The position numbers and the translations under genes are program-made. A stretch of 64,000 nucleotides of DNA from Lingula anatina (taxonomy: Eukaryota; Brachiopoda; Lingulata; Lingulida; Lingulidae): assembly GCF_001039355.2 (NCBI RefSeq), contig NW_019776013.1, positions 639,232 to 703,231 of the forward strand, read 5' to 3'. The notes under the pieces were generated by a model. That model made no database searches and had not been told where the DNA came from. It was given only the letters and a program-made list of their open reading frames with translations. This document shows positions 44,891-57,900 of this stretch, piece by piece. Numbering within the stretch: the stretch's first letter is position 1; the number at the start of each line of letters is the position of its first letter.

Positions 44891-47800
44891 NNNNNNNNNN
44901 NNNNNNNNNNNNNAAAAAAAAAAAAATGAACAAACAAAGAAATCATATTTCAACTGTCACAGGATTTCTAGAATCTCAAATTTAGAGTAATGTCCTATTG
45001 TCTTTTGAATTGTACCCCTGGTAGACTGGTCTGGCAGGGTTCAAACACATTCAGCAGGACCAGCATAATTTCCTTTTTGTAATTTGTTTTGACGGGACCT
45101 TGCCTCTGTGGTGAAGTATGGGCAGACAGTGTCAAACCACAGTGTCACACAGTGGGACGTGTTATTTTAAGGAGATGTCATTTGTTTAAGGTACACAAAC
45201 GGTGAGTTTCTGATTGATTCCCACCAAAGTAGTTACGGTACAGAGACAAAAAATGGACAAAACAGAAGTTAAGCTTAGCTTTATTTGCTACAGTGAATAA
45301 AGAAAGAATGTTTCATTTCAGCTTTTAGTGGGGCCGTTTTCTTTATTGCATTTTTAGACTTTTTGATTGAATAGGGAGAACAATTTATAAAGTTCAGAAT
45401 GACAGGAATCAGTCATGTAAATCCAGCTCTAAAGTTTAACATCTTGCCATCTAAGGGCCCATTCCCATAGATTTTAGATCGATCTATCCCCTTGGGGAGT
45501 CTCACTAGATTACTGTCAGATAATCTGTCTTAAATGTCCGTCCCACCTACTACAAGCTGTAAGGGGGTAATCGGCTGACAGCTATTTAGCGTGAACCCCC
45601 AGGGAGTTAGGTGGATCTAGTTGGATTGCTTTAATCTCTGGGAATAGGGTCTAAGACAATTACTGGTCCATACTGTTACATTCATAGTAAAAAGGAGAAA
45701 TATATCTGCAAGTTTTGCTAGTAGTGGACACTATATGAATGAACCTACATCAGTTTTGTTGAAAAAAAAAAAATATATATATATATATTTCTAGACTACC
45801 TGACTGCTTGTTGCTGATGTTGCTTTCCTATTATTGTCTTTATTTTGCAGGGCTGAGTCATCACAAATTTTGTTAAGCAGTGAATACAAAGTGCTGCCAC
45901 CTAGGTGTCTCATCTTTTCTCTTTTTTCTACTTTTCTCTCTTTTTGTTTCTCTACCTTTTGTCTCCAGGCCAATAGCTGGAGATGGGTTGGTTGGGAGTT
46001 TCAATCGAGCCCCCCCCCCCCCCTTTGGCTGAAAAAAGTCTTCTTTCATTCTTAAACAGAATATCTTCACAATGTATCTATTCCTGAAGTTGGGTCAACT
46101 AAGGGGGTAAAAACTCTGTTTTGTTAAAAATTTTTTTAGAAAAATAGCATTCCATTTTGAATAAGGCTGTGTTCAGATTAAAAGCTCTTGGTCCAATAGG
46201 GATTCTTGCTGGAATGCTCCTGCACTAAGCAACATGAACAACATCATGGATCACAAAGTTTTCCTGACTTTACCCAAAGTATTTCACTTATGAGTGTGCA
46301 TGCCAGACAATTAAGCTGATCACATTGACTGTGCCTTATTAAGAATCCTTGCTGAGATATTGATCCTGCTGGATCGATAAGTTTTTATCTGAACATAGCC
46401 TTACACTCTCTCTCTCATGCATGATCACACACAGCATTTTCAGACATAGAAATGTATAGACTTTTGTATTTGAAGTTAATACCTTTTAAAAGCATGCATA
46501 ATTTTTAAAAAATAAAAAAAAAATTACAAAAGTTTTACAGAAAAAGATTGAGGATATGACTTCCAGTAAAAAGTGAAGAGATTTGCTGATAATGAGAGTT
46601 GAGTTCAAGTGATGTTAGGAGTCTTTTTCAGGTCATGGTCTTTGCTGGCAAACTTCAGGACATATTTCCTTTGCTTTCATCTTGTTTTTCTTGAATGCTT
46701 TTGTGACAAGTTTGATAGGTTCTGTAGTTTGCTGGTTATAGAAAACAGTGGCATAAATGAATCTGTTTCATTAGAAGATGCATCAAAAGACAAACATACT
46801 GGTGGCATGCTTCATAGTTTTAAGTCAAACTGCATATTAGTGAACCTGTCTTCAGCTTTTATATTCTAATTCATGAAAAAAAGTTTCATCATTGATTTTA
46901 TAAAAGCAAGTCCAATAGTTGAAACTTCAGAAGGTTGAAATTCCTTTTTTCTTTGAAAATTTTGAACCATCATTAATGTGCAGCAATTTGTAGGTCTGAA
47001 ACAGGTGAAACAACATTATCATAGAAAATGATATTAGTGAGTGAGTATAACAGCCTGGGGTTTGTATATAGATAATGGCTTCTCCAAGAGTGATTCAATT
47101 ATAAAACTGCAACAGCTATCCTCCTGGCAAAAATACACTTTGATGCCTATTGTCTGGAAGAAGGTTTCTTCTACAGTGATGTGTTTTTCTGATTTCTTGG
47201 AACAATTAATGATTTATTTTTCTAGATTTTTCTTTGCAAATGTGTGTGTATTGCTTTATTCTGTTTTTACAGACCTGTGGGACTTGCAAGTGGTTTGCCT
47301 TTCAGGTTTCACATTGTTTGGGTTACTCACTTTCCATTGTTTTTAAATACTTAATGAATGTTCGGAGGGCTCAGCTGCAGGTTACAGAACTGCTAAATGT
47401 GATTTATAAGAATTATTTCCAAGTTGGTTTTCCATCAAGTAAAACAGCATGGTATCTGTGTTTGCTGCCAAGCACATTGTGTCTCTTTGGCTCCAAGAGT
47501 TTTTTTACTGTCTGTCAAAACCTGACACTCATTTAATGATTATGTTGATATCATTATCTGTCTGCTTCAGGTTGGTTGAAAGCTGTATTGACCCCTTAGT
47601 CATTTTTTTCAGTTTCATGAAGTTTAGTGTGATCTCTAGTCAGTTAATCCAATTTTGTTCTATATAAACATGGACTGCTTCTGCTCTACAATCATTTACC
47701 CCATGTTACGAGGTTTCGAAGGAGGCTCCTCTATACTGGGTGTCAGCAAGCATATGCAAAGTGGAAGTGGATAGAGGATTGTATATACTGTGTATCACTA

Positions 47801-50800
47801 CTTTGAAACTTGGGGTGCAACTGTTTAATTCACTATAATATTGCACAGTAATGAGAATGTTGATTGGAAACTACCGTGTGCACATTAGATTTTAAAGTAA
47901 TATGATTTTAGCTTATTGCATTTAATTACAAGACCCTGGGAGAAGAATGCAAGAAAGATAATTGCCTGGGGGGTCTGTTTTTAGAAGTGTGAGATTTTTA
48001 AAATCTTTGGCTGGATTCGTATTTTTTTCACTATAAGAACAATTGTTGCAAAGTGGTTCAGTTTATGGTTTCAAATGTTTTCAGACATTTTGCCCAAAAT
48101 TCTATCTCCTGCCTGTAATAAGGTGCCGACAGAATAGCAACAGAATAGTAACACTCACAAGGGTGTCTTCCATCTCCCAAAGAAACAAAACCTGCCAAGA
48201 TTTAAAAAGCAGCTTCTTGAACCAGATTGACTGGATACAACAAACTACCTCTTTGTAAAAAGGGCAAGTTCAGTGCCAGAAAGTCAAATTTTTTCCAGAA
48301 AAGTAAAGTTCAAGTTTACAGATAAGCAGTCTATATTTGGCGTGTTACTGTGTGGGTTTTAGAGATAAGGCAATAGATAGCATCTTATTGCCAACCTGCT
48401 ACATTTGAACTAATGACATCAGACAGCAGGTCCAGGGTGTCATTTGTACTAATTACAGAAGATTCAGAAAACAGACTTAATTTTTTTGTTTAAAAGATTG
48501 CTTCCAGAACCAATGAGGTAACATTCCCTAGGCTTGTTGCTTGTATTGTTGATTGATAGAGTTTTTGTGTTGTTTTAGTGTTTAGAAGAAAAAGTGAAAA
48601 TACAACGCAGTTTGAAAGTTTTTAGGAGTCTGAGAGATATTTAGCTAGTTAGTTTGTGAGTTGATTTTGAATAAAAGAAAATGATTACTGTTGCTGTATA
48701 TATATTTTTTTGTGGTTTTACAAGATGTTCAAGTAATGTAGGCCTTATTTTGGGTAATTTTCTGTCAACTGTGATAAACCTTTCTAAAGTGAGAGGACTC
48801 GGGCTGGGTTTTTGGAAATCAATGTAAAGTATTTTTCGTTTTCTTTTAGTTGGAGGTCTTTAAGTCATTCATGAGAATGATTACATCAGTTGCACTGTGT
48901 GTATGTTTGGGAAGGCAGCCAATTCAATCTGAATCTTCTGTTTGCTGAAGTATTTTATCTTCCTCATTCTAGAAGCAAGTATAAAAAAGCAAGTATCAAA
49001 AAGACATCAGTCTTGTGTCTAATTTTGCTGTACTGTCTGGGCTAGAATGGAGAATTTTTTTCTGTTGATTATTGTCAAAATCTTGTCATATTTTCAACTT
49101 TTCCACAGATTTAGCTTACATGTTTTATTTTGTTGAAGTTTTCAGGTTTAACTTTCACTTGAGTCTGAATAGTTTGTAGGTTAACCTCTGTGTCCTGATG
49201 ACTGCAGACTGGTGCCATCTGGTGTTGAAATCGAAAATGGATGTTGATACATGCCTATGATTGGTCAATATTTGTATTGCTTACTGTCTTGAATTATGAA
49301 TGAAAACTTGCAGTAAATTAATAGCATCCCATGGCGTCTCTCCTCATGCTGATATTAATAACATTTTCACATAACCTTTAGAGGATATCCCTGCTGGAGC
49401 AATGCACCCAGCCTGTAAGGTTTAGCTTGGTGAAGCAAAGTAGTTCCCCGACTGCTGTATTTTCGTTGTCAGTTTCCAGCGGGGATGACAAATACAAACT
49501 GAGATTCATGCAAAGATGTGTGTTTCTCTTATGGATATTTGAGAAATGTTTGTGTACAGAGTCAAGTATAAGTTAACAAGTTTGGTGTACCTTTTTTTAA
49601 TCTTTAACCAGAAGGTGCAAATGTTGCTTTCATGGTGGCCCATTCTGTGTTGTTATGTGGCATGTTATTGTTGTAGACATAGTATAAGATGGTGTGGCTT
49701 TGTCAAGTGGAGGTGTGGCTAAGTGTTGGAGAAAAGTTCAGGTGACAAAGTGCCTATTTTATTTGATAAAGTGCAACACTGGTTGCATACTAGAACTGAA
49801 GATTATTCAAAATGAAATATTAACATATCATATGCATATTTTGATGTTTTGTAAGGTTGGATAAATACTCTTGGATATTCATATATGATTCAAATATAAA
49901 GTGCATGATTTTTTGGTCCTCTTGGAAAAAAATCTAAGTTCAGAGAAAATTAAGTGGGAAGTTGATGTAGTATATACGACACAAATTATAGTCTTGGTGA
50001 TAAATACCCAAGAATGTTTATAAAAATCTTTTTTTCAATTTTCATAATGTTAATCTACTGTTTGTAAGGTAAAATACTTCAGAGGTGGAAAGACTGCATG
50101 TTGTACAGAACGTTTGGACATATATCAAAGCTTCTGCTCCGTCTGGGGTCATTGCCAGCGGCAACCTCGGTGTTTATTAGCAAAACCGACCAATGTGTTT
50201 TACAGGAGAGCGGGACAACATAATTATTTTAGAATCCCTAAGGTCTGGGAAAAGTCGACCTTAAGTTTGGTCTTAATTTGCCCGATGTGACTTTTCAGCA
50301 TGAGAAAATGTTTTAAAAATTAACCAGTTTGGATAAGCGACTAGGCAGCACAGCCTGGAGACTTTTGGCCGGTGGGAAGTGCTTTTAAAGTTAAAATTTA
50401 TGAACAGTTTGCAACCTCGGACCTTAAAATGGGGACGTAATTGCAGTTGAAGGGACATGCCATGGTGTCACTTGAAAGAAAAAAAGAATTGTTAAGCGTG
50501 GGTTGAAGGGTTTACTGCTCGGTACACTGCCACAGTCTGCCCTCTCCAGATGTTGTGCTGATGTTTGCTACCACTTTGTTTTTGAGGGGAGAATGAGTCT
50601 TTTATGTGTTTGAACTTCACTATTTGAGAAAAAGGTACAGGAAAATAAGATGATTTTCTTCTTCTTCTTCTTCTTCAAAAAAAAAAAAAAAAAAAAAGGG
50701 GATTATACTGATCAAATGTAATTGCTGACGAAATTCAAACACCTTTTTTTATTCCCATACTTCATATTTTTATGATTTCACATTTCAGTTTCCAAATAAA

Positions 50801-53800
50801 TAAATGAATAAATAAACAAACAAACAAGTAAACAACAGGTTAGTTAAAAAACAAAATCTTTCTAATGGACTGAGCTCATTTGTCAGAGCTTAAGAATTTT
50901 CAGCTTTTAGATATTACATATTAAACATTGCTTTGGCATATTGAATAAGTTATCTTTCCTTTTGTAACTTTTGAGAAAATACTCAAATTTTGCATATACC
51001 ACATGGCCCACAAGGGACTGGATAATTAAGAGAGGAGATAACCCTGCTGGTGTTTATATTGACATTTCTAAGTGGGTTCTAATTACTTGGCCCATTAACT
51101 CCCAGCAGGTGGCCAGGAAGGCTGTAAAACTTGCTAAATCACGAAAAGGGAAATCGCTGTATGTTGTGTGCTCTGTCTCCCTCTCAAAATAAATGTTTTT
51201 ATTTTACTTGTTGGAATCAGTCCAGATTCCATTTGTGAAATGGCGGAGGATCAAAATTGTAAGCAGTTTTAATGTCAAGATGCCTTAATGTGTCACATTC
51301 TCACCCCTTAAGTGTAACATGTCAGTTTACTGTGTATCAGAGCACTTGTTATTTCCTTTGATCAAAAATTTCAAGAGACCAACTGAAATACTTCCTCATA
51401 AACAAAACCCCATGTAAGATGACATGTTTTAAACTTGATACAGTCTTGTAGACTGAATGGGTTAACTAGTCTCTAGAAACCCTATTGTACTAAATGGGAA
51501 TCGGATCTATCTCTGAGGGGATTCTTGCTAAATTGCAATCAACTTAAGCAGCTTAGATGTCTGTCACACCTACTGAAGCTGCTAGAGGGTAATTAACTAT
51601 CGTTCAGCAGCTTCAGTTGGTGTGCCAGACATCTAACCCGCTTAATCTGAAAACAATTTAGCAGGTTACCCGTTGGAGATGGATTGATCCTGTTAGATCG
51701 ATCTAGGTATGGGAACCCAGCCATAGACATCTGTGCTGCAAGTCATAACACATGGTACTAGTGAAAATATGGGGCCCAAAGAAGCAGGAAGTTTGATTCC
51801 TTAGCAACCTTAGAGAGGCTGTGGTTGATGGGTGTTCATTCTGTTAATTGGCATGTGTTTCCCTTAAGTCTTCTGTACATTGTTGACTGAGCTACATGGC
51901 TTTGGTTCTACATTGTTACTACTTTGCCGGTTTCAAAGAAGAACTCAAGATCAAAGTTGGTTTTTAATTATAGAGTTTATTAACTAAAAATGATCGTTTA
52001 CTTTAGTTCAGGTTGAATTTATAATGAAGTACTAAAATAAGCAGTTATTGATCTAAAAGGTCAACATTTTTTGTGTAAAATAGGTTTGATGTTTCATTAT
52101 ATTGGACTTCTACTGATTTTTCAAAGACAAGAAAGTTTGTCTACAAGAATGAGGTCTGTGGCCAGAATGATATGAGTCTTGAACAGACATTGCTGAAAGG
52201 AAAATGAAACAAGCATAATTTGCTTCATAACAAATGTCTACAAGTTCTCCTTCCAATGGTTTTGTAAAAGTCATTTTGCAATAATAGATAATAACATTAT
52301 CTCATAAGGAAAATATGAATCAATGAAATGAATAAAACTAGGTATAATATTAAGTCCAAAAAGAGAAACACAATTAGCAAGTTATCCTAACATTCTCAGT
52401 AACTTTCTCGTACAATACAGCCAACTTTTTTGAGGTCATTACTTTGAAATACCATTTAATATGTTTTCTTTCCTGAATAAGTGGCTCCATACATTCCTTG
52501 CATTTCCACTTCAAATGAAATAGTGATTTTTGTGCAGACGTATTAATTTCATTATTTTAAAAAAGTGTAACACTCCCTTTTCATAATAGTACAGGTTTTC
52601 TGCTAAGAAAATAAAAAACATTTAAGGCAACAGAGAGAATGTTTGTGGTCTTTTTTATACTCTTGTTCAGTAATTGAGTAAAAAGAAGAGAGTGCATTCA
52701 AAATTCAATTATGGGTGAAAATTAGTAGCAGGTCATCTTTGTTAACTTTTTGAGTGTCCTTAGCTGACCTCATGAAGTTCTGCTATTTGGTGAATTTTAA
52801 GCCTTTTTTTAAAACACTTGAAGAAGTGTTAAAGTATCATTACTTTGCAAACAGAAGTGCCAGAGTTTTACGATGCTAACCAGTTCCATCATTCACTACA
52901 AAATTTCTTTCAATAGTGCATCAGTGTATAGACAAACATGTTGTTCTAATGCTAGTCCAAGTTTCTGGATGCTTTTTGTAAGTCCATGTGATTGTTGTCT
53001 TGAAAATACCACAAATTTGACCCTGTTTGTAGACATAAAAAGGTACTTTTAGAAGTACCATGTACATGTAACTGTCTGATATAAAGATTTAATTTTGGAA
53101 GTAGAATTTAACTGCCTGACCTGAACTAGGGGCAATGCACTGTACCCCTGGACCTCCCGGACATAAACTATTTGACCTGTCACCTGTCATATGACCTGTC
53201 ACCAGACTGAAGTAATCTAAGTGGGAGTTAATACATCTGCTCTTACATTTAGTTTCAGTTGAACCATTTTATTACATGGCTGGTATCATGTACTCATTTA
53301 TTTAAATTAAAATGCAATATATTTTTTTGTCTGTTTGATTACAATAACAAGCTTACACTTATTCCATTGATTGTATCAGGACTTGGTGGTTGTAATTTCC
53401 AGAGGACAGTTCTCCATTCTTGCTTTTCTATTTTCATTCTCTGCTGATTTTTGTAACATAAAGATTTTCTAAATAACACTGCATTTCATATGTAATGGGG
53501 ATGGTTTTCAACATACCAAAGTCATAAATAGTTGCTAAAGGGTGGTGTTTATTTGGCCCAGTTAATGAAACATATCTGATAACATACATTTCCATTGGTT
53601 GAACTAACTTTTGTCTTTGTACAAGCAATTCCAATTTTCATCATTACCATACAAGCAGTTCCAGCTTTCATCACGATCACACAACTTTCATACAGACACT
53701 TGACCCTATTTTCTCTGTCACTGACCCATGCAGGCAATCTAAGCTTTCTTAGTGGCTACCAGCAGATTAATTTGCAATGAAAGTTTGACTTGGTGAGAAT

Positions 53801-54953
53801 ATTTAGCTACTGTTTACTATGAACTTAATCGTTATGGGGTTTGGTGTACTTTTGATGTCCGTTTTCACAGTTTTTGTTTGTTTATGCAGGAGTACAAAAG
53901 ATGTCTTGTATGCAGTGATTGTGATTGCAAAATACATAGATAAAAGAATATGTAGCATATATAACTTAAACTTCTGTGAATATCTGACAGTGATTACTTC
54001 AAAAGATTAATTTCAAAGTTTCAAAGTCTTACTGAAAAGTTTAAGTCATGCTGTGAAATGCTTCTAAAAAGAGATAGATTTACAAATGAAACTGGTTCTT
54101 CATGTTACAACCAGTATATACAATTAAGAGGCTCCAATTACCAGCTGTACCTTCTGCCAACAATGTTGCTTTGTATGCCATTACTGTTGATTCACCTCTG
54201 TGATGTCCCGTTATCATAAACATATTTTAACAACTCTAATTTTTATGTAGCTAGTTTTAAAGCTGGAAAGCTTTGAAAAAGGCACCGAGGACATAGAATA
54301 TGTGTCAGGTGTTTTTGTTATTTTTTAAAATTAAAATTCAATTTCAACAGAAGATCAAAATAAAACATTTGAATATGTTTGTATTGATGCAGATTGACAT
54401 ATTATTAAAATTCTTTATCTTAGTCTTTTGTGAAGTATTGGATTTTCAGGTATAGTTTATTTGTTTATAGGTGGTATTACTCAATGAAAAAAGTATAATA
54501 ATTTTGTATCTATTTCCAGGTGCTGTAGATCTCCTTACTGCTGTGAATCTAGACATGGAGTCCTCTTTTGGACTTCCATTAGGAGTAGATAAAGCAGATT
54601 CTGGATTTTGTGACTCAAGGGGAGAGTCCAGGCTTCCAGATCGAGCATATAAACTCAACAATGAATCTCAGCTAAGTGTAACAACAAATCAGGTATTTCC
54701 AGGTAAGTACATCCCTTTAACTATAATTAAATTGAATGAGTGAATAATTAAACTAAATGTGTTATAGTGCTAATCATGTATTGGTACAAGTTTAAAACCT
54801 GACATTTGCCATTAATGGCTTTGAATATTCTGTTTTGGGGTGTGCTGTAATTTCTACATGTTTTTCATAATTGTGTATTATCAGTAAATATTGTAAGAAG
54901 TTTTTATGTACAGACACAGATGTGTCTGTACATATAGCCATCATCTGCGTCTG

Positions 54954-54984
<31 letters not shown>

Positions 54985-57900
54985 GCACTTTTACCGATAA
55001 CACGATAAATGGAAAACCATTTTACCTTTTGACTTGAAACTTGCAGAACTGATGAATATTCATAATACGCANCATAATAGTACAGGTTTTCTGCTAAGAA
55101 AATAAAAAACATTTAAGGCAACAGAGAGAATGTTTGTGGTCCTTTTTATACTCTTGTTCAGTAATTGAGTAAAAAGAAGAGAGTGCATTCAAAATTCAAT
55201 TATGGGTGAAAATTAGTAGCAGGTCATCTTTGTTAACTTTTCGAGTGTCCTTAGCTGACCTCATGAAGTTCTGCTATTTGGTGAATTTTAAGCCTTTTTT
55301 TAAAACACTTGAAGAAGTGTTAAAGTATCATTACTTTGCAAACAGAAGTGCCAGAGTTTTACGATGCTAACCAGTTCCATCATTCACTACAAAATTTCTT
55401 TCAATAGTGCATCAGTGTATAGACAAACATGTTGTTCTAATGCTAGTCAAAGTTTCTGGATGCTTTTTGTAAGTCCATGTGATTGTTGTCTTGAAAATAC
55501 CACAAATTTGACCCTGTTTGAAGACATAAAAAGGTACTTTTAGAAGAACCATGTACATGTAACTGTCTGATATAAAGATTTAATTTTGGAAGTAGAATTT
55601 AACTGCCTGACCTGAACTAGGGGCACTGTACCCCTGGACCTCCCGGACATAAACTATTTGACCTGTCACCTGTCATATGACCTGTCACCAGACTGAAGTA
55701 ATCTAAGTGGGAGTTAATACATCTGCTCTTACATTTAGTTTCAGTTGAAACATTTTTTTACATGGCCGGTATCATGCACTCATTTATTTAAATTAAAATG
55801 CAATTTATTTTTTTGTCTGTTTGATTACAGTAACAAGCTTACACTTATTCCATTGATTGTATCAGGACTTGGTGGTTGTAATTTCCAGAGGACAGTTCTC
55901 CATTCTTGCTTTTCTATTTTCATTCTCTGCTGATTTTTGTAACATAAAGATTTTCTAAATAACACTGCATTTCATATGTAATGGGGATGGTTTTCAACAT
56001 ACCAAAGCCATTAATAGTTGATAAAGGGTGGTGTTTATTTGGCCCAGTTAATGAAACATATATCTGATAACATACATTTCCATTGGTTGAACTAACTTTT
56101 GTCTTTGTACAAGCAATTCCAACTTTCATCATTACCATACAAGCAGTTCCAGCTTTCATCACGATCACACAACTTTCATACAGACACTTGACCCTATTTT
56201 CTCTGTCACTGACCCATGCAGGCAATCTAAGCTTTCTTAGTGGCTACCAGCAGATTAATTTGCAATGAAAGTTTGACTTGGTGAGAATATTTAGCTACTG
56301 TTTACTATGAACTTAATCGTTATGGGGTTTGGTGTACTTTTGATGTCCGTTTTCACAGTTTTTGTTTGTTTATGCAGGAGTACAATGGATGTCTTGTATG
56401 CAGTGATTGTGATTGCAAAATACATAGATAAAAGAATATGTAGCATATATAACTTAAACTTCTATGAATATCTGACAGTGATTACTTCAAAAGATTAATT
56501 TCAAAGTTTCAAAGTCTTACTGAAAAGTTTAAGGCATGCTGTGAAATGCTTCAAAAAAGAGATAGATTTACCAATGAAACTGGTTCTTCATGTTACAACC
56601 AGTATATACAATTAACAGGCTCCAATTACCAGCTGTACCTTCTGCCAACAATGTTGCTTTGTTCATAATGTTCTGTATGCCATTACTGTTGATTCACTTT
56701 TTTGATGTCCCCTGATCATAAACATATTTTAACAACAACTCTAATTTTTATGTAGCTAGTTTTAAAGCTTGAAAGCTTTGAAAAGGACAATGAAGGCATA
56801 TAATATTTGTGAAGTGTTTCATATTTTTTTAAAAATGAAAATTTAATTTCAACAGAAGATCGGAATAGAATATTTGAATATCTTTTGCGTTGATGCAAAC
56901 TGATACATAATAAATAATAATAATAATAAATTTATTTTAAGTCTAAAATCCATTTAAAATGTTCAGTAGACTTTACATAAAATATCATAAATAATACTAC
57001 ATAAAATATCATAAATAAAATCTAGGTAAAACAGCCATCACTACATCACTATTTAAATTCTTTATTTTAATCATTTGTGAAGTATTGGATTTTCAGGTAT
57101 AGTCACTTTATTTGTTGATAGATGGTATTACTAGATAGAAAAAGTATAATAATTTTGTATCTATTTCCAGGTGCTGTAGATCTCCTTACTGCTGTGAATC
57201 TAGACATGGAGTCCTCTTTTGGACTTCCATTAGGAGTAGATAAAGCAGATTCTGGATTTTGTGACTCAAGGGGAGAGTCCAGGCTTCCAGACCGAGCATA
57301 TAAACTCAACAATGAATCTCAGCTAAGTGTAACAACAAATCAGGTATTTCCAGGTAAGTACATTCCTTTAACTATAATTAAATTGAATGAGTGAATAATT
57401 AAACTAAGTGTGTTATAGTGCTAATCATGTATTGGTACAAGTTTGAAACCTGATATTTGCCATTAATGGCTTAGAATATTCTGTTTTTCATAATTGTGTA
57501 TTATCAGTAAATATTGTAAGAAGTTTTTTCAGTAATTGGATTTCTATCTCTGTGGTTAATTGACCACAATGTGCATCTCTGTTACACTCATAAATAGATT
57601 CTAGGGATAATTTAAGACAGTGCCAAATGTTCAATTCCAATACTATTTAAAACAACAAACTTATAGCAGAAAAATGAACAAGCAACAATAATCATGTCCC
57701 AGAAAATGTTTCTCAGTCAGAAAATTAAAAGTTTTAGCGATACAGAAAAGGATGCCTCTTTGCTCTTCGCCTGCAGTAAAACCTCTAAAACTGACAATCA
57801 AGGACACGTGAACTAGATAATGAATAGTCATGCTGTAACATCAATGTCATACTTGATGCAGCCTTAGTGAAAAGGTGATGACTAAAAGCAAATGCACTAC

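Larger units (their letters stand above)
30103..54519 (+). other. Collagen intron 1 (24.4 kb)
   Basis: Very long first coding intron. It contains five foldback elements (35270-35400, 35434-35756, 45452-45654, 46162-46403, 51478-51722), several microsatellites and a 23-base gap at 44891-44913. A somewhat more GC-rich patch at about 50090-50560 could be regulatory but shows no defined motif. No coding exon was recognised. Confidence 0.7.

Noticed and set aside
50971-51192. 73-codon ORF with some protein-like stretches
   Set aside because: Too short, no splice context and no family. Left as intron.
54520-57353. Mutually exclusive exon pair as the first reading of the two TSPN exons
   Set aside because: Nearly identical exons and introns plus the N exactly at the start of copy B favour an assembly artefact. 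Functional alternative exons normally differ in protein sequence.
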